DNA from: Halicephalobus mephisto
Lineage: Eukaryota; Nematoda; Chromadorea; Rhabditida; Panagrolaimidae
DNA length: 12,409 bases
Assembly (NCBI GenBank): GCA_009193035.1
Contig: SWDT01000875.1
Location: forward strand, 1-12,409
Direction: 5' to 3'
The notes under the pieces were generated by a model. It saw nothing but the letters and a program-made list of their open reading frames with translations, was not told the origin of the DNA and did no database searches. Made by a program: the position numbers and the translations under genes. Shown here one piece after another: positions 1 through 10,452 of this stretch. Every line of letters starts with the position of its first letter. Position 1 is the first letter of the stretch.

Positions 1-114
1 AATTATGGCAATCCCTCTTTATTCTCTCGAATCAGTTCTGATAAAAACTAATAATTGCCAATATTACTATATATAGCAGAAAGGAGTTGTATAAGAAAAT
101 ATAAGAAGAGCTAG

Positions 115-170
115 GCAGCAACTGTGCTGAGAATTCCGCCGGGCTGGCATACCCGCATGGACAAAATGAG
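115..170 (+). other. Possible exon at the left edge, followed by a good 5' splice site
   Basis: After an in-frame TAG that could be part of an acceptor (GAGCTAG), 56 nt are open and read AATVLRIPPGWHTRMDKM, ending at AG|GTAACT (donor at 171). The patch is distinctly more GC-rich than its flanks. A PPGW followed by basic residues occurs at the start of WW and methyl-CpG-binding-type domains, but the piece is too short to assign and the acceptor is poor. Confidence 0.15.
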
Positions 171-2390
171 GTAACTAATATACCAGAAGCCATCTAAGGG
201 TCGCTATTCAATCTGTAGTGTCCTCTATAGCTCTAGAGATCACCGGCACGCTTTTTACCGAGGATTACAAAATTAAGGATATTTTTGAATTTTTTGTAAA
301 GATTGTAGAGTATTACATTTTCTCGCTAGAGTTTGCCATAAAGCTGAATGAGATGTTTGCGAGTTTTCTAATATTGTGGGACTTGATTTTTTTGAATTTC
401 TTGTTAAAACTGCTTTCGGCATAATTTTTTTGTTTCTTTTGTTGAAATTTGATATAGAGATTGAAGGATTTTCGAGAGATTTGAGCTAACTAAATTGGGA
501 AGCAGTTTTGAAAAATTTTGGTAATTTTGAGAATACTTACTTGCAACACTTTTGTGTTTAATGAGATTGGAGATCTCTCGTAGTAATTGTTCTCGCTTCC
601 TGCCTCAATCCAATTTTTTGTGATGATTCATCTTTTCTACCCGCCAGTAAATATGTGCGAATCTCATGAGATTCTCTATAGTGAATTTTGGTGTTAGGAG
701 TTGTTAAATGTTAATGATAGGTACTCCCTGTAATTTGTGGATTTTAATACCGTTACTCTGGTGTTATTGTAACCAGTTTGCATTACAGATTATTGTTAAG
801 AACTCATATTCTTATAGATATCGTAACTGTTGATAAATTCATGTGATTTCAACATATCCGGTTATGAATTTTTTTATTGTGGGTCTTTATACTTGTTTTC
901 TTCTCGAAAAATATATTAAAAAAAAGATACATTTTTTTATTTATAACGATAATTTAGTTCTTAAATTTATGTAAATTATCATAATATATTTTTTTTAGCA
1001 TTAGCTGATCAGATTTGTTTTTGGGGATAAATTTCACATTATCATAAAGACCTTCTCTCGTATATGTGGGTTATAGTTCTCCTCTGCGACAGATTATGTA
1101 AATTATCGAGAAAGTTTATTTAAATAGTCTGGTTCCCTAGTCCTCATTTTTCCCGAAGAGTTTCTTCAAAAAGAAGAATCTTATTCTTTTAGATAAGTAA
1201 TTTATGATTTTGATTTGTTGATATTAATCTTTAAGGGATGTAAATTGGTTCTATTTTGAACCCGACTTAGTGATCTTATTGAAAGTGAATTAAAAAGCGT
1301 TACCTTGATAGTATATATTAGTGTAAGTTTAATATGCTAGAGCAATCCCATATCCTGTCCTACTTGGACGGACTCCTCAATTTCCGGACGAAACATCGCG
1401 ATTTTTGTATGAATATTAGACTTACTATTATTATTTATTTCTTTCAATAGTTTTCAAAAATATTAGAATCGTCTAAATGAAACTTATTGTAATTTTACTA
1501 CACCCTGTAGCAAATAAATCCAGAGAGGATATTCAACACCCACGTAAATAGTGAAAATATTCCCCATTTTTCCCAGTTGTAATTATTAAAGTAACCATTT
1601 ACATTATAGTTTACCACTCGTACTTATTTTGTCCCAGCTGGAGACTTAGAATGATACCAGGTATACAAATCACCCATGTTGCAGAAACTGTACATTGATA
1701 ATCAGTAAGGATTTTCGAAAAAGATATGTGTTTAAACTTTTTGCCTGTGCGGGCTCCTTTGCTGGTAGTTAGTCGGAGCCTGGGAGGAATGCACAGTACT
1801 CCATAAACTCAATTGCAATTTTTCGGTTGTCATAACCTATAAATTCGTTTCTTTCAGGGATGAGGCGGTCCCTTTCTTGCTGTAAACCGCGATATATCTT
1901 GGGCAAAAAGGAGATATTATTGATTTTCGAATATAGATTACTTCCTAATCTCCGACTATTTCAAAACTCATTATACAAATTGTAGCCTCTTCTGAAAACA
2001 TATATGTATGTAATTGCGAGGTCCGGTGGTGGATATGCTATTAATAACAGTGGTTAAAGTGCCTCGAGTTTTGTTACTGGGAGATGTAGTGAAAATCCAC
2101 AATTATAGTTATAATTACTCCAAGATTATTTTTTTTTTAAATATTAGGATTCAGCATAAGGATAAATTTACTTTCTAACCTCATGCCATCTTCAGAAACT
2201 TAGCCGATACCTCTCCCTCTGCCATCGTGTATATGGTATTAGCTACAGATATCCCGAACTATTGAAAGTGACAATTTACGAGAACCTATAAAATCTTAGC
2301 TAGTCTTTTGTCGTTTCCGCGTAGATTTCTCCTTCATGCCAGAAATGGACAAGTAGTGGAGAGTGCCCGTAGCAACAGCCAGCTAAACTC
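171..2390 (+). other. AT-rich spacer without a supported gene
   Basis: All frames are broken by frequent stops. Homopolymer T runs occur at 989-996 and 2129-2138. One ATG at 1860 stands directly after a good acceptor (CTTTCAGGG), as trans-spliced nematode starts do, but its frame closes after 41 codons (TAG at 1983-1985) and the peptide is unremarkable. Nothing else stands out except the palindrome at 659-674. Confidence 0.5.
659..674. repeat. 16-bp perfect palindrome GAATCTCATGAGATTC
   Basis: The sequence equals its own reverse complement over 16 bp. It is made of the 8-mer AATCTCAT and its complement ATGAGATT overlapping by two bases. Another ATGAGATT lies 100 nt upstream at 561-568. It could bind a dimeric regulator or be chance; no gene is adjacent. 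Confidence 0.5.
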
Positions 2391-5300
2391 TCTAGCCCAG
2401 TGATCTGGAACGGCCATATGACCATAGGGGGAAAATATCTTTTCTACCCAGTTCCGTCAGTCGTCAGTGCTTCGGAAAGACCAGAAAGAACACCTCCCCT
2501 CTACGGGGTTCTTCTCGTTCAGCATGTAGTCTCCTCGTGCCCGATTCCCTCCGGACTGCTTTTCGCCGAGTCCCTTAAAGTTTGATTTATAAAAATAAAA
2601 TTGTATTAGTTAGTTGAAGAGAAAGGTATTGATTTTCTGTAGCACATCTGAAAGACGCCTTCGCCGCTTGATAAAGTGATTGATCCCTACAAATCGAGAA
2701 GCAAATCCCTTATATGAGGTGGTTACCTTAAAAAGAAATTGTTTAGTTATTAAGATTAAAGAAAGTAGAGCCAATATATTACCTGATTTAAGATGAGACT
2801 AAGTGGACATTTATGTTATTAGATAGTTAACAATAATACAGGACAGCCTTAATATGAATGAGTGACAAAACAAGAAGAGGCTTATATAAAATCAGATTTA
2901 AAATCTGGAAAAATTATTCTATAAAAATAAAGCTTTAATGAATAATATTTTATCGTATCGTGTGTATATTTCCAGGACGATGTTATGAATGTCCTACCCG
3001 ACCAAAATATTTTTATTAACTTTCTTTTATATGTATATTCCTTATAAGTTTCATTGTATTTCTTAAGGAAACATAAATACAGATCCACTTTCAATTAAGA
3101 ATTCTACGTCTTATTATTTCTGAAGTTTATACCCTCAAGAGTGTATCTCTGATGTGAAGAAGTTATTTGCTTGAATAGTTGAATTAAATTAATATAGCGA
3201 AACATATATTTACTGCCCACATTAAATATTAATGTACAAATATTTCATAAAAATGTGATTGATTCTCTTCTCTCTCTTGATCGGCTTTCCTCCCAGCATA
3301 TTATATTGAATACTAAAGTTTCAATCGTATATGAAATCATTAGTATAGTTCTAAGATATACATCGAATTTCTGAAAAGTGTAATAGAATTGTATACTTTA
3401 ACACTTCTGAAACATTAAGTTCTTCTCTCAAGTCCTCGTGGCCTTGTTTTTTCAGTTATGATGAAATGATAATAAGTACTTCTAAGAATCTGTTATTAAC
3501 CATTACTTATAACTTATGTTGTTGTATAAATAACGCATAAAACAAAATGAAGCACCTACGAGAGCCTCTCTGACTGGCGCTCCAACTAACTCACTTCTAC
3601 GCTCCGATGTGTAGCTCAGTCGACCTCACGAGCGTACCGTCAAATATACGGTCTCTAAGGAACACAAGTCTTATTATCTCTTCCTTGTGTTGGCCAAACG
3701 CCTTCTCGTGCTGACCGGCTTTCTCGCTTCAAGGGAAGTCTTCTTTAAGGATCGGAATCTTGCTCATGCTTGGGAAAGACTAAGTGTTCACTACGTCTTG
3801 TGTATCAGACTCATATATGTGGAAAGTTCATAGAGCCTACGTTGCAACCTTTTATCGAGTTCGGCGTAATAGCTCTGATCGTCTAGTCCGAGAAAGCGGC
3901 ATTTCCAGAGTGATATTTCTGTAGGTAAATCGATATGTGTCAGCTCTCTTAGCACTCCAGTTCAAGAGTATGGCCCTATATCTGCGCCAATTTCTTCCGT
4001 GTATTCCTCGGGAAAAAGGCCTTGCAACTGCATATAAGTTTAACCATTGAGCTTGAGCCCATAGTGTCTCCACCCATCTCGTAAATGCTCTAAAATTTCG
4101 TGCTTCTATGCTTTGGGATTTCTCTGACTCCTCCGTTCCCACAGTTGTTGGTGTGTTGTTGTATGTACTGCGATCGAGTATAGCAGTCCTAGTGTATTAA
4201 CTGACCTCTGAGGCTAAGTACTCACTTGCTTGGATTTCGTGCGTAGCATCAGTTTTCATAAAAGGTTTACCATAGGCTACCTTTGTTAAAGATTTCTCTC
4301 CTGAGAATAGGAAAAGAAAATATGGCGAGTCCATCTTCTCCTTTAGACTGGCTATTATAATAATGAAGTAACAAGCGACTTTCCCAAAATATATTTACTA
4401 CGTCTACCAGAAAATATTCCGCAAACTTAAATCCCGGACAATTCTCTTAGAAAGTTTAATCAGATAACTTACTCTTCCGAATGCATATCAGTTGAACCTC
4501 ACCAGTATATATTTTTTATCCCAGGAAAAGTAATTGACTTTTATACATAACCATAGTAAAACAGGAGCTATAGTAAGGGTAAAAGAAAACTTTACACAAA
4601 GGTGGCAGAGACTTGATCAGTAGAAAAACCGGAGATAATATCTCGCAGAATAGGGTGTCGAGTCCCCCGACCCAACTATCCGGCCTAGTTTCTTAGAATA
4701 ATATTCAGTTTCAATTTCCTTTACATCTGCATCCAGCTTTTGTCACAGAGGTCAGAGGCTCCATTGAACTTCATAACAGAATTTTGTGTATGTTCTTTAC
4801 TATTCACCAGAATCTGAATGACTTATAAATATGTAAATATTTGAGCAAGACGATAGAAAAGACGTCTGCTCGTAGATAATGGCGTATTATTCACGCTAGT
4901 ACAGACCGCTTCCAAGAAATTAAAGGTAAGCGCGACTGTTCAGACATGGAACAGCTAAAGTCGCGAGACTAGTGGCAGCACTTTGGTGAGAGAGAAATTA
5001 ACTATAACAAGTCATTCTACCCAAAACCTAGACCTTTCCAGGAAGAATCTAGCGTGAGGCGAGATGACAGTAACGAAACACTTGGCTAAGAGAAATATCT
5101 TCTAAAACTGTCTTAATTTTGTCAGGACTGTCCCTATAGAAAATAAATCCGACCCGCCGAAGAACATGAAAGCCCCACGATCAATCATCTAGAACCTGAA
5201 GTAATTCTTTTCCCAAGTCGTAAGTTCATTAATAGGCATGTTACTTTTCATACGTAAATATCTAATAGGTTCCTCTTCTCTTACAACTTCAACAACGCAC

Positions 5301-5540
5301 TATCGAGACCCAAAGATTTTCTTTCCTCGAAAGATATGTACTGTAGTTTTATCCAGAATTGCATATTTTAGAATCTATATAAATATACATGCTATGAAGA
5401 GTACACTAATTTATTCGTTTCGTGAAACGGAAGAGTTCAGGATCAGACCATGACTTTACCACTAGTCAATAAATACCCTAATATTCCTGGATATAATATG
5501 TATATATAACACTGTTTTAAAGTTCCGTTCCCATATTTGT
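2391..5540 (+). other. Spacer with two more GC-rich patches, no supported gene
   Basis: The patch at about 2,390-2,585 has a 61-codon frame that begins only at GTG. The patch at about 3,540-4,200 has an Arg-rich 96-codon minus-strand frame (3852-4142) that also begins at GTG. Neither peptide resembles a family I know and neither has convincing splice sites. The GC-richer patches could be decayed exons or old transposon pieces. The rest (2,590-3,540 and 4,200-5,540) is AT-rich with no gene seen. Confidence 0.4.
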
Positions 5541-5748
5541 TTGTACTCTAATCTTACGCTTCTTTTTCTTTTGGCTCTTTTCGATAAAATGTGTTCTATT
5601 CAACATTTTATAATCATTGCCACATGGCTATTCATTATATCTAACAGTGATGGCATCTACCTTTTTACTATCTTGTTACCTCTACCTAAACTGCGGGCTC
5701 GCCTCAATTGGGTGTTTATTAGCATATCATAAAACTAAAACTACACAG

Positions 5749-5768
5749 GGCAGCGAAGGGTCGCTGCC
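5749..5768. repeat. GC-rich hairpin, 8-bp perfect stem
   Basis: GGCAGCGA, loop AGGG, TCGCTGCC: a perfect 8-bp stem with a 4-nt loop in an otherwise AT-rich area. It is directly followed by CAGGAGACCTG, a second short symmetric element (5767-5777). There is no T-run after it, and no transcript can be assigned. Confidence 0.5.
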
Positions 5769-8372
5769 AGGAGACCTGCCAGAGAAGAACAAGGTTCATG
5801 ACCTCGGACCGCGCGCTTCTACAGTGCGGGTACATTTGGTCCTGCGTGAAAGCTAACCTCTATGTGTCGAGTCGGCTTGTAGACTCGATATCCTGGTCCC
5901 CTTGATCCTTGTCTTACGCTGAAATGTTCAAATTTCAGTATTTGTGATAAACGATTTATCTAATCTCTCCCCGGAATACACACCGCCGGTGCACTATTGT
6001 TTGGGGTGTTGTATAATCTCTCCATTGCAAACCGTTCGACACGGCAAGCCATTCGAGAAGTTGAGATTGTATATTGCTGTCCTAAAACACAACTTTTGAT
6101 ATTTTGTTTTGCTTTATTCCTCAGTGGAAACATTGCATCTCGAGGACTTTTCTTTTAAAGGATAACTCACTCATTTTATGTACCTCGCCCTCCACAAAAT
6201 TAAATGTAGTTTGAAAATATAGATAGAATAATTTATTAGAACAATATTATTTGTGCGTTCTGGCTTTAAGAAGAAAGTTCTGAAGAGAATTTATAATTCT
6301 GAGAAAAAAATATAGAACCAATGAGTTTATGGATATACTTGTTATTCCCCATACTCAAACTAATTACGAAGAAGGAAGTCCGAATGACAACTAAATTGGT
6401 TTAAAAAAAATCTTTCGAATAAGTCATAATGTATCTTGATGACTATTGTGCTTTTTAGAAAAATCTATTCCATTGATAATTTTTTACCAGATGTACTGAA
6501 TTATATAATATATAGTTTGAGTTTTTTTAAAATATTAAATACTTCTGATAAGAATGAAAATTTATCCTGATTTTACATTATCTCTCTTACTGAGAAATTC
6601 CCTCCAAATATTAATTTTTCTTAGTCAGGACTATATTTTTATTATATGTATGATTTTTAACCTTTACTTATTAAGAGGATAAAAGTACTCAGTTATATTT
6701 TCTATAACAAGATATGATCGTGTATTTTATTTGATAGCAGGTCGCAGATAAGAGTGTGTATTGTGTGTTAAACATAGAAAAGTTTTTTTTATAGACTGTA
6801 TTCATCCTTAATTTATACAAATCGATGTTCATAAAGGCAAAACAAGTTGTCTTAAAGGATTAAATAACATTCACATCGATGTCGCTCGAGACAAGAGTCA
6901 GAGGTTCTTGGCTAAGGCATACCAGGAGTGTAGTCTTTGTCTTGACAACACGAGTGCGTAATGAGAACAGTCGTATTTGCTGGGATGGATCCCTTCAGCA
7001 ATCTGTGCGGAGAAACCCTATAATAGGAACATTATCGACCTCAACATTAGTAAAATTATTTTAGAAAATATAAGACAAGGCACCGTAAATAATAATCATA
7101 TAGACAATCGTGTGGAGACTCGTTTATTGGTCTTCCCACATAGAATTTGGCAACCCTAACTGCACGATTTGCAGGGAACATTGAGTTTCATATGTTGAAT
7201 TGTTTCAAGTAGGATTTCTTCATTTCTAAAAAAGAAATGGACACATTTGGGAAACAACCGGAAATAGAAGTGGTGAGGATACAACGGTCGCCTCGGTATA
7301 AAATATCTAGACCTATGGGAAGAATAGTCTGTGTCATTTCGGCTACTCTTTGAGGCTCTAGTCTGTTCCCCGAGGATTTCCAAAGAAGAAAAAAGCGATG
7401 GCAGTCCAGGAAAAGTCTCCACCTCATGTCGCTAGCGGGGTCATAAACCAAGTTCCATTAAAAGGATGAAAGCACGACTACATCCCGTCGATACTGGCAC
7501 TAGCCTGACTACGCACCAGAGGTACTGGAGAGATAATAAATTAGACTAATGGAATCGGGAGAAGATCAACATTTTGTGGGAAAATCTACAGAATGCCCTC
7601 GAGCTATACTTAAATTATCTTTAAGACAAGAACACATGCGAAGGCTCGCGTGATCAAGAGTTTCGGAAATTCGAATTAGAAAAACTGTACAAATCGAGCG
7701 CAAGGATCCGGAGTGAAATAAGACCCTTACCTCTTAGCGGAAAATGAAAGAATATCCAAAGCATCAGATCTTTTATTGAACAATCCTCCATTCTCATCTC
7801 TCAAACAGGTACAAAAAAAAGTGGAAGGAAAACTGAAATATAGGCACTAAAGTTTTCTCTTTTCTAACTTAAATCAATTTTTCGACTTGAATAAACCTCA
7901 ATCTTACTCATCATTTGAATGTCTTCTAGTTGAACAACCTTAATCAAAGGACTCTCTCTTGGTGAATAAACAGGACTATATACTCTAGTGAAGTTAGGAT
8001 GTTCTGATTCTTGAAACGATCGTAACTTCCTCTCTTGAAAGGTATAAAACAGAAATTTAATGAATCAAAGATAGCGATGAAATGTGTCTCTGAGTAAAGA
8101 ATCAATGCTCTAGAGAGATAGTTACTTGTATAGTAATATTTAGACATTGAAAGACACAAGGATATTGATCTACAATCCCCTCCAGCACAAGAACGGAATA
8201 CACCACCACTAAGTTGAGAGAGCGTATTTGGAGCATTGTGGCGTATAATTCGTATATTGCTTCCCAGACATACAAGTGCGACTAAAGCGCGTTCTATTTA
8301 ACATAAGCGTCTGTCAAATAATCCACCACATCTTATGATCATCTCTCCTTACAAGCTAGTGGAGTATATTAC

Positions 8373-8388
8373 ATGAGATTAATCTCAT
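8373..8388. repeat. 16-bp perfect palindrome ATGAGATTAATCTCAT
   Basis: A perfect 16-bp palindrome with the same half-site as the one at 659-674 but with the halves in the reverse order. Allowing a 2-nt bulge (AC at 8371-8372) the symmetry extends five more base pairs on each side (ATATT and AATAT). There is no loop, so a protein site is more plausible than an RNA hairpin. No gene is adjacent. Confidence 0.5.
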
Positions 8389-8663
8389 AATATGTGATCT
8401 GTATGAATTGAAATAGATAATCAAGAGTGATCACAAATCATATTCCTCATTATTCATAAATCCCTAACTGCATTAGCTCTTGCGCTTTAAATAGTTTTTA
8501 TTAAAACTAGACAAAATATGTGAATCTAGGTTAGTTTTGTGTATTTTATATCTCGTAAATAAGTCTCTAGAAATAATAGGTCGAGATTAATATTTAATCT
8601 AAAGAAAACACCACTTACATAAGAGTGGATCAAAGAGCGAAAGATACGAACGTATTTCAACCT

Positions 8664-8720
8664 CGAAGAACCAATTCGAGAACCAACAAATAACTCTAAG
8701 AATAGGAAATTGGTTCGTCG
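8664..8720. repeat. Imperfect inverted repeat
   Basis: CGAAGAACCAATT (8664-8676) pairs with AATTGGTTCGTCG (8708-8720), 12 of 13 bp, around a 31-nt loop. A partial third copy of the left arm (CGAGAACCAAC, 8677-8687) sits in the loop. The function is unknown. Confidence 0.45.
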
Positions 8721-8799
8721 AAGTGTTAGTTCGGAGAAATTAATTTAATTTGTGAATCTTGAGTGAACGTTCCGCCACGACAGATCATCATAAACTTCG

Positions 8800-9075
8800 C
8801 TATTCGCTTATTTCCTCTGATTTGTTGTATATATTCACCATATCACCCAAAAATACACTCAGATTTATAACAATTAATAACAATATGAACCATAGCTTCG
8901 CTGCGCGTCGCTGATGATTTTCGATCGAATTGTGCAGCCGCCTCGACCAGCGACAGTCCATAGTATCCGATAACGTATAGCTCTCACGGATGTGCATCAC
9001 CTGTTTGTGTCTTGTGTCATATAACGTCGAACGTCTAGCACCTACTCTATTGATTACTTCAAATCTCAGTATCAT
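8800..9075 (-). CDS. Unrecognised small ORF or exon with one membrane segment
   Basis: The frame runs from a true ATG to TAG, 91 residues. Residues 1-60 are polar and basic (several Arg/His, with RRAAK at 56-60). Residues 61-79 (LWFILLLIVI then NLSVFLGDM) form one clear hydrophobic helix, followed by a short acidic tail (KSEEISE). This resembles a single-pass protein with the basic flank inside, or the first membrane segment of a larger protein if a donor (ATG|GTGAAT near the end of the helix) is used. The first two thirds are more GC-rich than the surrounding DNA, which supports coding weakly. I do not recognise the family, and no promoter or neighbouring exon is evident. It could be a chance ORF. 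Confidence 0.22.
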   Translation of the reverse strand: MILRFEVINRVGARRSTLYDTRHKQVMHIRESYTLSDTMDCRWSRRLHNSIENHQRRAAKLWFILLLIVINLSVFLGDMVNIYNKSEEISE

Positions 9076-10218
9076 ATGACTGAGGAGAGGAGTCCGAGTG
9101 AATTCAGTTCGCGTATTCCTGGAATGGTCAATTCATTTTTAATTATGACTCTAATCTATGGATTATTATTTAATGTTTACCTGTAGTAACCCGAAGATTT
9201 ATTCCGTCTCTCAAGAAAAAGAGATTATACTCTGTTATAGATTTTTAGAAGTCGCGGTTTAGAATGTGTTGCAGCCATTTTGTATAGTAAAGAAAATAAC
9301 ACACCAGAATAACTTGAGACCACCAAATATTAGTAGGGCTTGCCCCAGAGGTTTCCAATTTTTATTTCTAAAAGATATTACTATCAAAATAAAAGAATAA
9401 ATATCTATGATCCCAGAAGACTAGCTGGAATGCTACGTTCGAGAAAGTGGTATACTGTGAGGTAGTGATCCTTATATATACATAAACGTTTTATCAAAAC
9501 ATTTTCAAAAATAGAAATTAAAGTGACCTATCCCCAAAAATTTCCAGTTCTGTTGTGGCTCTTACCAAGATTATATGCTTTCCATTTTTCAGACCCGTTA
9601 GCCCCCGGAGAAGTATATTACTCATAATTACACTATTTTATATTGTGAATAAAGACAACAAAAATGTCAATAGATTAATCACATTATTGCTCAACCCTGC
9701 CACAGAATTTATTACGTTACAATTCAGTTAAATATAACATTCCGAGTTTGGTCGAAAATGCGTCTCAAGTACATTCTAAGTCCGACAGACTTGAGGGAAC
9801 GCATGGTAGCAAATTGATAGATCATACGCAATTACACTTCTCCTACCCCAGCACAGGTTCTTTTACCTCTCAGCAATATAAGCCGTAGTGACCCGTTACT
9901 TCTTTTGTCAACCCCAGATACCGAACCACCCAAGCCATGTTTTTTAATCCAAATGTTATCGGTTGCCGAGAGATAATGTATACACACTAACATAACAGGT
10001 CAACTTAGTGATTGAACTTTTATCATACTTTATCGTCAGGACACACAACGGTCCGCGTAAGACTCCTCCAGATTGCCTCAGTACATGGAAGTGCACATAT
10101 TAGGAGACACATCAAGTGCCAATAACAGTAGATATTGCAAACGCTTTCTCTGCATAGAATAGGTGGACGTAAAATCTGCCTCACATATCAATGTGTGCGA
10201 TCAATAACGGATTCTTAC
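9076..10218 (+). other. AT-rich spacer without a supported gene
   Basis: A strong acceptor-like sequence (CATTTTTCAG, ending at 9592) is followed by a frame open for about 46 codons, closing with TAA near 9729, but no donor or ATG defines an exon and the peptide is low in information. No repeats or RNA genes were seen. Confidence 0.4.
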
Positions 10219-10273
10219 CTCCAAGCATCTCGAGTGTCATAGATGCGGCGACTAGGTTATCGATAATGTCAAT
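10219..10273 (-). other. Possible short exon downstream of the truncated cathepsin-like frame
   Basis: On the minus strand an acceptor-like GAGAGTCCAG is followed by 55 nt open in one frame (IDIIDNLVAASMTLEMLG) and then a good donor, AG|GTAAGA. It lies about 180 nt beyond the stop codon of the cathepsin-like frame. I could not match the peptide convincingly to the missing C-terminal part of the peptidase domain, so it may be chance or a relic of it. Confidence 0.15.
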
Positions 10274-10452
10274 CTGGACTCTCTCTGCGTTGGTACTGAT
10301 TCATAAGTCCAATGTCCGATCATGGATCTGAGAGTTCTTCCATATTCGTCAGGGATAGGATATCATGTCATCTTATAACAACTCAGCGTACATTTACTGT
10401 AATATAAGATTCCAGCGTTTTAAAATCTAGGTACTCAAGCGCATGCCAGCGG

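Larger units (their letters stand above)
5541..8799 (+). other. Spacer, very AT-rich in its middle, no supported gene
   Basis: Hydrophobic frames at 5541-5856 begin at TTG and look like the chance product of T-rich DNA. The part from about 6,180 to 6,870 is extremely AT-rich with short A and T runs. The more GC-rich part at 7,250-7,440 holds two overlapping minus-strand frames that begin at GTG and TTG, and one plus-strand ATG frame of 61 codons starts at 6879; none is recognisable. 7,460-8,790 holds only the palindrome and inverted repeat listed separately. Confidence 0.4.

Noticed and set aside
218..424. 68-codon frame rich in Phe, Leu and Ile
   Set aside because: It starts at GTG within T-rich DNA and shows no motif; a chance frame is more likely.
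3608..3660. tRNA-like start: TAGCTCAGTCGA resembles an A-box, GCTC/GAGC forms a D-stem, ACCGT/ACGGT forms a 5-bp stem with a 7-nt loop
   Set aside because: The loop lacks T at position 33, the linker between the stems has one base too many, and there is no T-arm (no GGTTCRANNCC) or matching acceptor strand. At most a chance likeness or a deep relic.
3852..4142. 96-codon minus-strand Arg-rich frame
   Set aside because: It begins at GTG, has no recognisable domain or splice context, and the composition of the patch is enough to keep it open.
5541..5856. Two overlapping hydrophobic frames that look like membrane proteins
   Set aside because: Both begin at TTG, which is not a normal nuclear start, and T-rich DNA gives hydrophobic peptides by chance.
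7156..7451. Two overlapping minus-strand frames of 87-88 codons
   Set aside because: They start at GTG and TTG, overlap each other in different frames, and show no family motif.
2063..10230. Five or so CTCGAG sites, more than the one or two expected from composition
   Set aside because: The count is small, the sites are scattered and have no shared flanks; not distinguishable from chance here.
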